DNA of 45,367 bases from Thiohalocapsa sp. Lineage in GTDB: Bacteria > Pseudomonadota > Gammaproteobacteria > Chromatiales > Chromatiaceae. The DNA is taken from positions 1 to 45,367 of the forward strand of contig NZ_JAJDNQ010000117.1 in NCBI RefSeq assembly GCF_022340605.1, in the 5' to 3' direction. Positions 17,686 through 28,609 of this stretch are shown one piece after another. The stretch's first letter is position 1. Each line of letters opens with the position of its first letter. The translations under genes were made by a program, and so were the position numbers. Under the pieces are notes generated by a model. The model was not told the DNA's origin, did not search any database, and saw only the letters and a list, made by a program, of their open reading frames with translations.

Positions 17686-18345
17686 TCAGTTCGCGAACCC
17701 GTGACGGCGCAGGAAGTCGAGCGTCAGGGGCTCGGACGCCGCGTCCGCAGCCCGGTCACCTAACAGCAGGCGCTCAAGATAGCGGGCGACGAGGTCGACC
17801 TCGAGGTTGACCCGCGTGCCGGCGCGGTAGTCGCCGATGATGGTCTCGGCGATGGTGTGCGGCACGATGTTCAGCTCGAACACGCAGCCCACGACCCGGT
17901 TCACCGTCAGGCTGGTACCGTCGACGCAGATCGATCCCTTATGCGCGATGTAGCGCGCCAGATCCGCCGGCGCGTGGATCTGCAGCCGCCAGGAGCGCGC
18001 GTCCTCGCGCGTTTCCAGCACCTGCCCAACGCCGTCCACGTGGCCGCTGACGAGGTGGCCGCCCAGCGGCGTGGACAGCGTTAGCGCCTTCTCCAGGTTC
18101 ACGCGTGCGCCGGCGCCAAGTTCGCCCAGCGTGGTGTTGGCGAGCGTCTCCCGGGAGACATCCGCGGCGAAGCGCCCGTTGTCCAACTCCACGGCGGTCA
18201 GACAAACGCCGTTGACGGCGATGCTGTCGCCCAGCGTCACGTTGCCCATGTCCAGCTTGCCGGCATGCACCGTGAGGCGCATGTCGCCGCCCACGGGCGC
18301 GATGCGCTCGATACTGCCGACTGCCTGGATCAAGCCTGTGAACAT
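17686..18345 (-). CDS. ribE: riboflavin synthase, alpha subunit
   Basis: The protein has 219 residues. It dismutates two lumazine molecules to riboflavin. The internal duplication typical of the trimeric enzyme is visible: MFTGLIQAVG...DSIAVNGVCLTAV with VSRETL in the first half, and SGHVDGVGQV...GSICVDGTSLTVN with VPHTIAETI in the second. It ends with a short tail, LTLDFLRRHGFAN. ribD, often next to it, is absent. No FMN riboswitch consensus is recognisable in the 170 bp before ribBA or the 60 bp before ribE, so regulation by that route is not apparent here. Confidence 0.96.
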   Translation of the reverse strand: MFTGLIQAVGSIERIAPVGGDMRLTVHAGKLDMGNVTLGDSIAVNGVCLTAVELDNGRFAADVSRETLANTTLGELGAGARVNLEKALTLSTPLGGHLVSGHVDGVGQVLETREDARSWRLQIHAPADLARYIAHKGSICVDGTSLTVNRVVGCVFELNIVPHTIAETIIGDYRAGTRVNLEVDLVARYLERLLLGDRAADAASEPLTLDFLRRHGFAN

Positions 18346-18405
18346 GGCGTGCTCGTTCAGATAGATTCGGAAAGCTTAACGGACGCGGCGCCCGCCGCCC
18401 CGTCG

Positions 18406-19068
18406 TCAATCCATATCCAGATAATCAGCCCCGGGCGGCCGCTTGAAGCGGAACATCGAGTACTGGAGCCGCGGGTTGCGGTCCACGTTTGTGAACACGA
18501 ACCGCGTGAGCTGGCCGAAGCGATCCTCCATCAACATCGTGTCCAACTCGCCGTCCATGAAGGCGATCTGGAGCTTCGCGACCTCGGTGTCCTGGGTCTT
18601 CGGGATCAGCTCCGCCCAGGTGCGATTGTCGCCCCGGTCGATGTCACGGATACGGAAATACTTCTCCGGCGGCTCGCGGCTCGCCAACAACTGCGCCGGC
18701 GTGCCGTCCAGGACCTTCTTCTGGCTGGTCTGGGTAACCTGGTTCAGCTCCACGTCGTGCACGTAGATGCGCTTGCCGTCGGCGACGATGCGCTGCGGGC
18801 TCGGCTTGTCATATTCCCACAGGAAGCGGTTCGGCCGCAGCAAGTAGAAGGTACCACTCGCCTCCAGCGCGGGTCCGCCGTCGGCAGGGATTGTAATCTG
18901 GCGGAAATCCGCCTGCAGGGCGTTGAGGCCGCGCAGGTAATCGCCGACTTCCTTCACGCCATCGGTGGAGGCGATGGCCGGCGTGGTGACCATCGCCATG
19001 AGCACCAGCGCGAGGCCCAGCCCATGGCCGAGCCAGCAGCGCGGGTGAACCAACTCAAAATTCAACAA
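18406..19068 (-). CDS. lolA: outer-membrane lipoprotein carrier protein LolA
   Basis: The frame gives 220 residues, of which about 185 would be mature. LolA ferries lipoproteins through the periplasm from LolCDE to LolB. A signal peptide ends near TTPAIAS; the mature part has LNALQADFRQITIP, SGTFYLLRPNRFLWEYDKP and IVADGKRIYVHDVELNQVT (half-barrel strands). The start is a TTG at 19068 (TTG-TTG), chosen because GGAGGG at the end of ftsK lies six bases upstream. It begins 2 bp after the ftsK stop, the usual ftsK-lolA order. In E. coli rarA follows; here the riboflavin genes do. Confidence 0.93.
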   Translation of the reverse strand: MLNFELVHPRCWLGHGLGLALVLMAMVTTPAIASTDGVKEVGDYLRGLNALQADFRQITIPADGGPALEASGTFYLLRPNRFLWEYDKPSPQRIVADGKRIYVHDVELNQVTQTSQKKVLDGTPAQLLASREPPEKYFRIRDIDRGDNRTWAELIPKTQDTEVAKLQIAFMDGELDTMLMEDRFGQLTRFVFTNVDRNPRLQYSMFRFKRPPGADYLDMD

Positions 19069-19070
19069 GT

Positions 19071-21623
19071 TCAGCCCTCCACGGGCGCAGGCGCCAGTAC
19101 TTCGCGGTTGCCGTTCGTTTCCGCCGGACCGACGATGCCGATGCGCTCCATCTCTTCCACCATCCGGGCCGCCCGGTTGTAGCCGATTTTGAGCTTGCGC
19201 TGCACGCCCGAGATGGATGCCCGGCGGCTCTCCACGACATATTGCACGGCCTCGTCGAAGAGCGGGTCTAAATCTTCGACATCGCCGCCGCCTTTTGGCT
19301 CCGGGTCGATGCCGGGCAAGTGCTCGCCGGGCTCTTGCAGGATGGTGTCGATGTAGTCGGGCTCGCCCTGCTGCTTGAGGAAGTCCACGACGCGATGCAC
19401 CTCGTGGTCGTCCACAAAGGCGCCGTGCACACGCTGCGGGATGCTGCCGCCCGGTGGCAGGTACAGCATGTCGCCATGCCCGAGCAGATGCTCGGCGCCC
19501 ATCTGGTCCAGCACCGTGCGCGAGTCCACGCGCGCCGAGACCTTGAACGCCATGCGCGTCGGGATGTTGGCCTTGATGAGGCCGGTGAGCACATCCACCG
19601 AGGGTCGCTGTGTGGCCAGCAGCAGGTGGATGCCGGAGGCGCGGGCCTTCTGCGCCAGCCGGGCGATGAGCTCCTCGACCTTCTTGCCCACCACCATCAT
19701 CATGTCCGCGAGCTCGTCGATGATGACGACGATATAGGGCAGCTTGCCGAGAGTCGGAATCTCAGGCGTGCCATCCTCGCCGAAGACCACATCGGCGTCG
19801 TCGGCGAGCCGGTACAGCGGGTCCGGGATCGGCTCACCGGCATCGATGGCGTCCTGGACCTTGCGGTTGTAGCCGGCGATGTTGCGCACGCCGAGCGAGG
19901 CCATGAGCTTGTAGCGGTGCTCCATCTCGCCGACGCACCAGCGCAGCGCGTTGGCGGCCTCCTTCATGTCCGTGACCACGGGCGTGAGCAGGTGCGGAAT
20001 GCCCTCGTACACCGAGAGCTCCAGCATCTTCGGGTCCACCATGATGAGCCGCACGTCCTCGGCGCTAGACTTGTACACCAGGCTCAGGATCGTGGCGTTG
20101 ATGGCCACGGACTTGCCCGAGCCGGTGGTGCCGGCGATGAGCGCATGCGGCATGCGGGCCAGGTCCGCCACGACTGGTGAACCGGCGATATCGGTGCCCA
20201 TGCCGATGGTGAGTGGCGACTTGGCGTCGTGGTAGGCCGGTGAGCCCAGGATCTCACTGAGATAGACCATTTCGCGCTGGTCGTTGGGCACCTCGAGCCC
20301 GATCACGGACTTGCCCGGAATCACCTCCACGACGCGCACGCTCACCTTGGACAGCGCCCGTGCGATGTCCTTGGCCAGCCCGGTGATCTTACTCACCTTG
20401 ACGCCCGGCGCCAGCTCCAGCTCGAACAGCGCCACCACCGGCCCGGGATGCACCGCCACCACCTCGGCGACGACGCCGAATTCCGCGAGCCGTGCCTCCA
20501 GCTCCCGCGACATGTTCTCCAACTGCTCCGGACTCACCGCCCGGTTGCTCTTGCGGGGCTGCTCCAGCAGCTCCAGCGGCGGGCGGTCGCCGGGTTCGCC
20601 CGCGAGCCGCGGCAAGGGCAGTTGGCGCTTGTCGGCGGTCGGTTTGGCGCGCTTGCGTGCCGCGCGTGCCGGCTCCGCCGCAGGCGCAACGGGCGGGGGG
20701 AATGCCTGGGCGGCCCGGCGGTTGCCGGCAGCGGAGAAGCGCGACACGTCGGTGAGGCTGTCCGGGTCGGTGTCGATGACATCGGCGCCGCCTTCGAAGT
20801 CATCGCGCGCCGCGAGCGAGCGCGGCGGGTACAAATCGACATTGGGATCGGTACTGCGATCGGCACGGGGACCGGTTCTGGGGTCAGCATGGCGGCCGGC
20901 ACCGGCCGCCGGAGCATCGTCGAAGTCGTCGTCGAAGTCATCGTCGAATTGGCGATCCTCACCGCGTTCGCCCAAGCCTGGCAGGTGCAGCCCGCCCAGC
21001 GCGCGCAGGCCCAACGCGGGCGCCCGGAACACGGCCAGCGTCAGTGCGCCCAGGCCGTCGACCACCTCCAGCGGACTGATGCCGGTGGCGAGCATGAAGC
21101 CCACCAGGAACAGCGCGCCCATGGCCAGGCCCGCCCCGACCGGCCCGAAGGCGAGCCGCGCGTAGTCGGTCACGAACTGGCCCAAGCCGCCGCCGATGCC
21201 GTTGGGCAGGTCCTCGAGCAGGTGCGCGCCGTACATGTTGGCCAGCGCCGCGCCCGCGGTGAGCAGGAACACGAAGCCCACCCAACGCAAGGCGAGCCAG
21301 TAGAGCTTGGTCTCCGGCTCCGGCGCGCGCTGGCGGAAGACGAGGTAGGCGCTCCAGGCCACCATCAGCGGCAGCAGGTAGGCGAAGACGCCGAACAGAA
21401 ACAAGGCAAAGTCCGCGAACCAGGCACCGATACGGCCGCCGGCGTTGGCCACGCGCTCGCTCTGGCCGACGAAAGACCAGCCGGGATCAGCCGGCGAGTA
21501 GCTTGCCAGTGCCACCACCAGGTACAGCGCCGCGAAGATCAGCGCCCACATGGCGCCCTCGCGCCACGCCCGGTCCAGATAGTCGCCAAGTGTCAGTTGC
21601 CCAGCGCGGGTTGCCTGGCTCAC
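19071..21623 (-). CDS. ftsK: DNA translocase FtsK
   Basis: The protein has about 850 residues. FtsK moves chromosome ends across the closing septum and activates XerCD at dif. The N-terminal quarter has hydrophobic helices ([41 protein letters not shown]); a charged, proline-rich linker follows (about 200-350, with [13 protein letters not shown]). The motor has Walker [13 protein letters not shown] near residue 500 and Walker B-type [14 protein letters not shown]. The last 65 residues are the gamma winged helix ([20 protein letters not shown]) that reads KOPS. The GTG at 21623 is preferred over GTG 21632 because GAGGTG then sits at normal spacing. Confidence 0.95.
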   Translation of the reverse strand: MSQATRAGQLTLGDYLDRAWREGAMWALIFAALYLVVALASYSPADPGWSFVGQSERVANAGGRIGAWFADFALFLFGVFAYLLPLMVAWSAYLVFRQRAPEPETKLYWLALRWVGFVFLLTAGAALANMYGAHLLEDLPNGIGGGLGQFVTDYARLAFGPVGAGLAMGALFLVGFMLATGISPLEVVDGLGALTLAVFRAPALGLRALGGLHLPGLGERGEDRQFDDDFDDDFDDAPAAGAGRHADPRTGPRADRSTDPNVDLYPPRSLAARDDFEGGADVIDTDPDSLTDVSRFSAAGNRRAAQAFPPPVAPAAEPARAARKRAKPTADKRQLPLPRLAGEPGDRPPLELLEQPRKSNRAVSPEQLENMSRELEARLAEFGVVAEVVAVHPGPVVALFELELAPGVKVSKITGLAKDIARALSKVSVRVVEVIPGKSVIGLEVPNDQREMVYLSEILGSPAYHDAKSPLTIGMGTDIAGSPVVADLARMPHALIAGTTGSGKSVAINATILSLVYKSSAEDVRLIMVDPKMLELSVYEGIPHLLTPVVTDMKEAANALRWCVGEMEHRYKLMASLGVRNIAGYNRKVQDAIDAGEPIPDPLYRLADDADVVFGEDGTPEIPTLGKLPYIVVIIDELADMMMVVGKKVEELIARLAQKARASGIHLLLATQRPSVDVLTGLIKANIPTRMAFKVSARVDSRTVLDQMGAEHLLGHGDMLYLPPGGSIPQRVHGAFVDDHEVHRVVDFLKQQGEPDYIDTILQEPGEHLPGIDPEPKGGGDVEDLDPLFDEAVQYVVESRRASISGVQRKLKIGYNRAARMVEEMERIGIVGPAETNGNREVLAPAPVEG

Positions 21624-21656
21624 AAAACCCACCTCGTAGTCAAAATCGTTAGCTTG

Positions 21657-21662
21657 ATTATA
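21657..21662 (-). promoter_or_regulatory. probable -10 element of the ftsK promoter
   Basis: A perfect TATAAT lies on the minus strand 34 bp ahead of the ftsK start, so a transcript would have a 5' leader of about 26 nt. No good -35 is seen at 17 bp (CACGCG). It may be helped by an activator or by the AAAAAGC tract just upstream. Confidence 0.5.
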
Positions 21663-21825
21663 TCCTTATCGCCGCTTTTTCGCGTGCTTTCGATGAGATT
21701 GGCACAACTGCGCCGGTTTGAAATCGGCATCGGGACCGGGATCGATTTCGATCCGGAAGCGTCTGCTGCCGGTGGCAGCAGCAACCTGCCACAAGCGTGC
21801 TAGCCAAGCACCAAAGCCACCGCGG

Positions 21826-22662
21826 CTACAACCACCAGGCCTCGAAGACTTCGCCACCGGCCTGCCGCCGCGGGCGCGGCCGCCAGATGGCCAGCGGGCG
21901 CGCCAGAGCGCCGATCAGCGCCTGACTGTATGCAAGCGCCACCAGCAACGAGACCGACAGGGCCGCCGCGACCACCAGCAGCGCCGCCACCTGTTGGTCC
22001 GGACTTCCGCCGTCACGCAGCACCGACATGGACCAGGCGCCGAGCCCCTTGGCCCCCGCATGGAGCCGGAGCATGGCGTCTACAAGCCCCTGCGCCTGGA
22101 CGCGTCCGTCCGGCATGCTGTACTCCAGCGCGGCACGCCAGCTGAGCCCGCGGTAGTCGTCTCCGCCGGCCAGCAGCAACACCGCGATGGACTCGCCCCA
22201 CAGCAGCAGGGTGCTGAACCAAACGGCCCAGCGGCGCGCCAGCGCAAACAGGTAGGTGCGCTTGACGGCGTCCGCCAACAGCCCCGGCAGGCGCGGCATC
22301 AGCAGCGCCAATATCACCACGTCCAACAACAACACGGACCATCCGCGCAGGTCCAGCGACAGGGCGGCAGTCATAAGCAGCAGCGTCAGCAGCAGCGCCT
22401 TGACGATCTCGGCCGTCACCACCAGTGGCGCGATGCGCATGAGCCGGTCGAGCCAGCCGTCGTCGACGAGATATTGGCTGCGGAACGCGTGCCGCCGGCA
22501 GAGGGCCCACTCCGCTCCCGACAGGGTCACCGACAGGCCCAGCACCAGCAGAAACGCCAGCGCACCGAGGTCTCCCGCGTGCTGCGCACTCAACTGCCAC
22601 AGCAGCAGAACCAACCAAACCGCGAGCATCGAGGTCAATCGCGGCAGCATCTGAAACTTCAT
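21826..22662 (-). CDS. multi-spanning membrane protein of unknown function
   Basis: The protein has 278 residues. About six hydrophobic segments are visible, e.g. MLAVWLVLLLWQL, FLLVLGLSVTL, ALLLTLLLMTAALSL, VLLLDVVILALL, LLLWGESIAVLLLAG and VAALLVVAAALSVSLLVALAY. A loop of about 60 residues (DDYRGLSWRAALEYSMPDGR...) lies before the last pair. No known motif is recognised. It overlaps the end of the SGNH hydrolase gene by 4 bp (ATGA), so the two are produced together and may form one envelope-modifying unit. Confidence 0.65.
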   Translation of the reverse strand: MKFQMLPRLTSMLAVWLVLLLWQLSAQHAGDLGALAFLLVLGLSVTLSGAEWALCRRHAFRSQYLVDDGWLDRLMRIAPLVVTAEIVKALLLTLLLMTAALSLDLRGWSVLLLDVVILALLMPRLPGLLADAVKRTYLFALARRWAVWFSTLLLWGESIAVLLLAGGDDYRGLSWRAALEYSMPDGRVQAQGLVDAMLRLHAGAKGLGAWSMSVLRDGGSPDQQVAALLVVAAALSVSLLVALAYSQALIGALARPLAIWRPRPRRQAGGEVFEAWWL

Positions 22663-24038
22663 CGAACCCGCCCCATCGGCCGCTCATCGCGTAAGCCGGC
22701 GGCGTCCCCCATGCCGGCCCCTACCCGCCGGCCAGTGTAGCCAGTCCGCTGAATCAGGTCTGTGCTGCCGGTCCGATCCGGGACCTCGGGCTCAAGCATC
22801 GTACACACCAACGCCGCGGCGGTCTCGCCGGCGACTTCGTGGCCCGCGGCGTTCCAGTGGCCGAAGCCGGGGCGGCCGCCCAAGAAGCCATGCAGCAATG
22901 CACCATCGCGCTCCGCCCGCTCGGCCATCACCGCCGGCAGGTTGATCACCGGCAGATCAATCCGCTCCGCCGCCGCCAGCAACCGCCGCACCGGGTAGCC
23001 GAGGTCGGCCACGCCAATGGCCGCCGCGAAGCGGGCGCTGGCGGCGGCATTCGGGTGCACCTGCGCGCCGGTGCCGATGAGCATCAGGACCGGCCGCGCG
23101 CCGGCCGTGCGCGTCTCGTCGGCGAAGGCGGCGAGCATCGCCTCGGTGGCCTGCCAGGCCCGTCGCCACGCTGCCGTGTCGGGCGCGGCGTAGATTGCGT
23201 TGTCGACACCGGGCTCCTGCGGCGCGCGGGCGCCGCGCCCCGAGGGCGAGGGCGTCCGCGCGCGCAACCGCATCGCATCGCGGGCCTGCACCAGCAGTTG
23301 CGCGATGCGTGAATGCTCCAGCACCCACTGGCGGGCGCGGCCGAAGGCGGACGTAGCCGCCCGGTAGGCACGGCCGCGACGAAAGCCGTCGTCCAGCACT
23401 AATCCGCTCGCCGACCCTGCCGCCGGGACCAGGTACGGACGCAGCGGCTCGGCATCGAGGGCAGGCTCGTTCTCGGTGAGATCGTTGCCGATGAAGAAGG
23501 CCAGGATCACCACGTCGGGCGCGAAGCGGCAGGCCTGCGTACGCCATGCCAGCAGCGACTGTGCCGTGCTGTAGCCGCTGACGGCGAAGCTGAGCACCTC
23601 CACGTGCGCCGGCAGCGCGCAGCCGTCCCCGTTCAGCCAACGCGCCATGACGCGCCACCAGGTATCCCCCAGGGGCACCTGAACCGCTTCGGTAAAGGAG
23701 TCGCCGAGCACGGCGACACGCACCGTGCCGGGCGGCTTGGCCAGGGCATGGTCGCGGTCGCGAAAGCCGAGACCATTGGTCACCACCAGCGCCGCGCCCT
23801 CGAAGCGCTGCCATGCGGCGATATCCGCCGGGGGCCGCCAGCCGAGCTCCGCGTCCGGCCGCTTGGCCAGTGCCCAGTAGTAGGACTGATCCAACGCCCG
23901 CAGCAGCAACTCGCCGAGCAGCAGAGCCAGCGCGAGCCCCCCCAGCAGCAGGCCCAGGGCGACGCTCCAGCGGCGCTTGGGGCGCGGCCGGACGTCGCGT
24001 TCGCGCGACCCGCCGCCGCCCCCGGATGGCCCGCGCAT
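22659..24038 (-). CDS. membrane-anchored SGNH/GDSL hydrolase
   Basis: The frame gives 459 residues from ATG 24038. A basic head (RPRPKRRW) and one hydrophobic helix (LGLLLGGLALALLLGELLL) anchor it; the rest is probably periplasmic. SGNH blocks are visible: VAVLGDSFTEAVQVP (nucleophile serine), SFAVSGYSTAQSLL, ILAFFIGNDLTENEP, and HWNAAGHEVAGE (catalytic His) near the C-terminus. Such enzymes remove or transfer acyl groups on surface sugars or lipids. An ATG at 24158 opens the same frame but adds 40 atypical residues and lies close to the divergent trxB promoter region, so the start is uncertain. It overlaps the membrane-protein gene downstream. Confidence 0.75.
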   Translation of the reverse strand: MRGPSGGGGGSRERDVRPRPKRRWSVALGLLLGGLALALLLGELLLRALDQSYYWALAKRPDAELGWRPPADIAAWQRFEGAALVVTNGLGFRDRDHALAKPPGTVRVAVLGDSFTEAVQVPLGDTWWRVMARWLNGDGCALPAHVEVLSFAVSGYSTAQSLLAWRTQACRFAPDVVILAFFIGNDLTENEPALDAEPLRPYLVPAAGSASGLVLDDGFRRGRAYRAATSAFGRARQWVLEHSRIAQLLVQARDAMRLRARTPSPSGRGARAPQEPGVDNAIYAAPDTAAWRRAWQATEAMLAAFADETRTAGARPVLMLIGTGAQVHPNAAASARFAAAIGVADLGYPVRRLLAAAERIDLPVINLPAVMAERAERDGALLHGFLGGRPGFGHWNAAGHEVAGETAAALVCTMLEPEVPDRTGSTDLIQRTGYTGRRVGAGMGDAAGLRDERPMGRVR

Positions 24039-24207
24039 GCGCGCCGGAAGCGTCGGCGATTGCGGAACCGATCTGACCACGCGTGGCACCGCCGTACAAA
24101 CCTGGCACTGCCGGAAGACTTTGCGGAGTATAGCGACCTCGACTTGTCCCCAAGGCATCGCTTGGAACGCCGCTTTACCCCCTTGTCGGCCACGGGTACG
24201 ATTCTAG

Positions 24208-25242
<1,035 letters not shown>

Positions 25243-25243
25243 C

Positions 25244-25460
25244 GTGGGAGCGCCGTCCCCGGTGCCATGGGGCACCGGCGTGCACGTCACCGTGGGAGCG
25301 CCGTTTCCGACGCGGTTCGGCGCCGGCGTGCACGTCGCGGCGGGGACGCCGCTCCCACGGCGCGGTTCGGCGCCGGCGTGCACGTCGCGGCGGGGACGCC
25401 GATCCCACGGCGCGATCCGGTGCTGGCGTGCACGTCGCGGCGGGGACGCCGATCCCACGA
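25244..25460. repeat. array of five REP-like elements after trxB; three in tandem with 50-bp period
   Basis: Two plus-orientation copies start at 25244 and 25292 (48 bp apart). Three minus-orientation copies end at 25358, 25408 and 25458 (exactly 50 bp apart). The spacer GCGCGGTTCGGCGCCGGCGT repeats with few changes. The last two copies have GATCCCAC instead of GCTCCCAC. The layout (+,+,-,-,-) fills the 290-bp gap between trxB and the acyltransferase gene. The frames that cross it are artefacts of the period. Confidence 0.9.
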
Positions 25461-25532
25461 GGGGCTTTCCGAGCCGCCTCGCCGCCCATACCCTTGCGGT
25501 GTCGTCGGGCTGCTCCATCTGGCCGGGAACCG

Positions 25533-26726
25533 ATGTATCGACTCACCACCCTCGCATCCATCGACGAGATCCCCGCCGCGGACTGGAACGCCCTGGCCGG
25601 AGGCGATCTGCCGCACCTGCGCCACGAGTTCCTCGCCGCCATGGAGCACCACGGCTGCGTCGGCGAGCGCTTCGGCTGGCTGCCGCGCCACCTGGTGCTG
25701 CGTGACGAGCACAACCGGCCGCTGGCGGCGGCGCCCTGTTACCTCAAATTCAACTCCTACGGCGAGTTCGTCTTCGACTGGGCCTGGGCCGACGCCTACC
25801 AGCGCGCGGGCGAGCGCTACTATCCGAAGCTCGTCGTCGCCTCGCCGTACACGCCGGCCACGGGGCTGCGCATCCTGACCGGCGACAACGCCGAGCGCCC
25901 GGCGCTGGCGGCGGCGATGATCCAGGGCTCCGTGCAGATGGCCGAGCGCCTCGGCGTGTCCGGCCTGCACTGGCTCTTCACCAGCGAGGCGGAGACCGAC
26001 TGGCTCCGCGCCCAGGGGCTGTTGCCACGGCTCGGCTGCCAGTTCCACTGGCGGAACCACGGTTATGACAGCTTCGATGCCTTTCTCGGCGAGCTCTCGG
26101 CGGAAAAGCGCAAGAAGGTCAAGCGCGAGCGCCGCCGCGTGGCAGAGTCCGGCATCCGCATTCGTCGCGCGCGCGGCGATGCGGTCACGGCCGAGGAGTG
26201 GCGCATCTTCCATCGCCTGTACGAAGACACTTTCGACAAGCGCGGCGGCCTGCCGACGCTGAGCCTGCCGTTCTTTCAGGAGATCGGCCGCACCATGGGC
26301 GAGAACCTGCTGCTGGTGCTCGCCGAAGAACCCGCGCACGGCGGCGCCCGCATCGTCGCCGCCGCTTTCTGCCTGCAGGGCAGCCGCAGTCTCTATGGCC
26401 GGCACTGGGGCTGCTTCACAGAGTTTCACAGTCTCCACTTCGAGGCTTGCTACTATCAGGGGCTGGAACATTGCATCGCGCAGGGGCTCGAACGCTTCGA
26501 GCCCGGCGCCCAAGGCGAGCACAAGGTGGCCCGGGGCTTCCTGCCGACGCGCACCTGGTCGGCGCACTGGATCAGCGACGCACGCTTCCGCCGCCCCATC
26601 AGCACCTTTCTTACGCAGGAGATCGAGGCCGTGGAGGACTACATCGCCGAGATGAACACCCATAGCCCCTACAAGGCCACGGGCCCCCAACAGCGCACCG
26701 GCGCCACGGCGCCGGCCAAACCTTGA
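25533..26726 (+). CDS. GNAT-superfamily acyltransferase, COG3146 (DUF482) type
   Basis: The protein has 397 residues. It matches the COG3146 'peptidogalycan biosynthesis' type, with two GNAT-like folds related to FemAB. Visible are [22 protein letters not shown] [18 protein letters not shown] (residues 29-46), [48 protein letters not shown], and the late [20 protein letters not shown] with [11 protein letters not shown]. The acyl donor and acceptor of this family are not established. The ATG at 25533 is the first start past the repeat array. The stop overlaps the aat start (TTGA), so it is coupled to aat. Confidence 0.85.
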   Translation: MYRLTTLASIDEIPAADWNALAGGDLPHLRHEFLAAMEHHGCVGERFGWLPRHLVLRDEHNRPLAAAPCYLKFNSYGEFVFDWAWADAYQRAGERYYPKLVVASPYTPATGLRILTGDNAERPALAAAMIQGSVQMAERLGVSGLHWLFTSEAETDWLRAQGLLPRLGCQFHWRNHGYDSFDAFLGELSAEKRKKVKRERRRVAESGIRIRRARGDAVTAEEWRIFHRLYEDTFDKRGGLPTLSLPFFQEIGRTMGENLLLVLAEEPAHGGARIVAAAFCLQGSRSLYGRHWGCFTEFHSLHFEACYYQGLEHCIAQGLERFEPGAQGEHKVARGFLPTRTWSAHWISDARFRRPISTFLTQEIEAVEDYIAEMNTHSPYKATGPQQRTGATAPAKP

Positions 26727-27490
26727 CCCGCCCGCGCCGGCATCTGCCCTATCTGCTGGCGCCCGACGATCCGAGCGCCGCATTCCCTGACGTGCGCGAG
26801 GCGCTCGCCGAGCCCGACGGCCTGCTCGCCATCGGCGGCGACCTCAGCATCGCGCGCCTGGTGAACGCCTACCGCCACGGCATCTTCCCCTGGTTCAGCG
26901 CCGGCGACCCGATCCTCTGGTGGTCGCCGGACCCGCGCACGGTGCTGCGCCCGCGTGGCCTGCGCGTCTCCCGCAGCCTGCGCAAGGTGCTGCGCCGGCG
27001 GCGCTTGGGCGTGACCATGGACCGCGACTTTCCCGGCGTCATCAAGGCCTGCGCGGGGCCGCGTGTCGACGGCGGCGGCACCTGGCTGGTGCCGGAGATG
27101 ATCTCCGCGTACCGTGCGCTGCACGTGCGCGGCATCGCGCATTCCGTCGAGGTCTGGCAGGATGGTGCGCTCGCCGGCGGGCTCTATGGTGTCGCCATCG
27201 GCGGGATCTTCTTCGGCGAGTCCATGTTCACCCGTGTCGACAACGCATCCAAGGTGGCATTGGTGCATCTTTGCAGCTTCCTCGACGACCACGGCTTTGC
27301 GCTCATCGATTGCCAGGTGCTCACCTCGCACCTGCTCAGCATGGGCGCCGAGCAGATCCCACGGGAGCGCTTCGTGGCGCTGGTGGAGCAGTTCCGGGAC
27401 GCGCCGACACCGCGCGGCTCCTGGGACGACGGCGACCCGACCTACCCGCACCCGCCAGCGACGACAGACACGGAGGCCCGTGATGCGTGA
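26723..27490 (+). CDS. aat: leucyl/phenylalanyl-tRNA--protein transferase
   Basis: The protein has 255 residues. Aat adds Leu or Phe from tRNA to proteins with N-terminal Arg or Lys and so creates a ClpS degron. Visible are [40 protein letters not shown] (residues 54-73), [30 protein letters not shown] and [19 protein letters not shown]. The start is TTG at 26723, overlapping the stop of the acyltransferase gene; no ATG fits. Its last 8 bp overlap the bpt start (ATGCGTGA). An acidic-rich C-terminal extension after the family core ([11 protein letters not shown]) is mild. Confidence 0.95.
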   Translation: MTRPRRHLPYLLAPDDPSAAFPDVREALAEPDGLLAIGGDLSIARLVNAYRHGIFPWFSAGDPILWWSPDPRTVLRPRGLRVSRSLRKVLRRRRLGVTMDRDFPGVIKACAGPRVDGGGTWLVPEMISAYRALHVRGIAHSVEVWQDGALAGGLYGVAIGGIFFGESMFTRVDNASKVALVHLCSFLDDHGFALIDCQVLTSHLLSMGAEQIPRERFVALVEQFRDAPTPRGSWDDGDPTYPHPPATTDTEARDA

Positions 27491-28232
27491 CGACCGCCCC
27501 GCCCGCGGCGACCTGCAGCTCTATCTCACCGGCGAGCACGAGTGCTCCTACATCGACGGCCTGCGCGCGCGCACCCTGTTCGTCGATCCCCTTGCCCACA
27601 TCGACGCCGCCCGCGCCGAGTGGCTGCAGCAGATCGGCTTTCGCCGCAGCGGCCAGCACTTCTACCGGCCCGCCTGCCGCGGCTGCCAGCGCTGCGTGCC
27701 GGTGCGCGTGCCGGTGGACACCTTCACGCCCAACCGCTCCCAGCGCCGCAACGCCGCCCGCAACGACCGCGAGCTCACGGTCACCGCGCGCCCAGCAGCG
27801 CTGATACCCGAGCACTACCACCTCTACGAGCGCTATTTGCTGCACCGCCACGGCGACGGCGACATGGCCGACGACGTCTCGGTGGAGACCTACGCTCGCT
27901 TCCTGCTCGCCCCCTGGGGCGGGCGCACGCGGTTTTTCGAACTGCGCCGCGACGGCAGGCTCATCGGCGTCGCCGTGACCGACTTGTTCAGCGACGGTCT
28001 CTCCGCCGTCTACACCTACTTCGATCCCGACGAGTCCCACCGCGCCCCCGGCACCTACGCCGTGCTGAGCCAGATCCGCGAGGCCCGCCGCCTCGGCCTC
28101 GACTACGTCTACCTCGGCTACTGGATCGGCGAGAGCCGCAAGATGGCCTACAAAGACGTCTTCCGCCCCATCGAGGCATGGAACGGGCGCGAGTGGCGGC
28201 GCTTCGGCAAGGATGAAGAAATCCGCTGCTAG
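27483..28232 (+). CDS. bpt: aspartate/glutamate leucyltransferase (Bpt)
   Basis: The protein has 249 residues. Bpt transfers leucine from tRNA to N-terminal Asp or Glu, making them ClpS substrates; the family was once called arginyltransferase (Ate). The hallmarks are [18 protein letters not shown] near the N-terminus, [13 protein letters not shown], the cysteine group [15 protein letters not shown] (about residues 62-76), then [27 protein letters not shown] and [16 protein letters not shown]. It overlaps aat by 8 bp and belongs with the clpA-clpS pair across infA in one functional pathway. Confidence 0.95.
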   Translation: MRDDRPARGDLQLYLTGEHECSYIDGLRARTLFVDPLAHIDAARAEWLQQIGFRRSGQHFYRPACRGCQRCVPVRVPVDTFTPNRSQRRNAARNDRELTVTARPAALIPEHYHLYERYLLHRHGDGDMADDVSVETYARFLLAPWGGRTRFFELRRDGRLIGVAVTDLFSDGLSAVYTYFDPDESHRAPGTYAVLSQIREARRLGLDYVYLGYWIGESRKMAYKDVFRPIEAWNGREWRRFGKDEEIRC

Positions 28233-28265
28233 CGCTTCGCCGCGGAACGTCCGAGACCGGGGTCC

Positions 28266-28397
28266 CTCGTTGTCGTTGTCGAAATCGGAGTTGTAATCCG
28301 GTATCCGCCCGGTCGAGATCACGTTTACGACATCGTCAACGATCGCGACAACGTCAACGATCACGACAACGTCAACGATCACGACAACGACAACGAG
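28266..28397. repeat. 18-bp tandem repeat enclosed by 16-bp perfect inverted repeats
   Basis: CTCGTTGTCGTTGTCG (28266-28281) is the exact reverse complement of CGACAACGACAACGAG (28382-28397), 100 bp apart. Between them the 18-bp unit CGACAACGTCAACGATCA is repeated about 3.5 times (28328-28397, first copy degenerate). The right arm of the inverted repeat is itself the last, changed unit of the tandem array. The structure lies 34 bp after the bpt stop and could fold as a long hairpin in RNA. Confidence 0.85.
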
Positions 28398-28609
28398 CTG
28401 AGACGGTGTCGGGACTTGCCCGTCGGGCCGACGAAGCAGACCCGACAATTGCGCGATGACGACGTGCGCCATCTCGGGCTTCGTTCCTCAGCCGGCCCTA
28501 CGACTACCGGCAACTTCCGCACCGATCGCGGCCTGGTAATCTAGCCGGATGCCGGCAAGCAGGCACATCGCCACCCGGCAGGCAATGGACACGGGAGCAG
28601 CGGGCATGC

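Noticed and set aside
25244..25714. Repetitive frames (GVPAATCTPAP-type) across the REP array after trxB
   Set aside because: The repetition comes from the 50-bp DNA period; the plus-strand acyltransferase gene covers the remainder.
28266..28412. CRISPR-like or coding repeat in the bpt-infA gap
   Set aside because: Units are contiguous without unique spacers, and the frames give only simple Val/Asp peptides.
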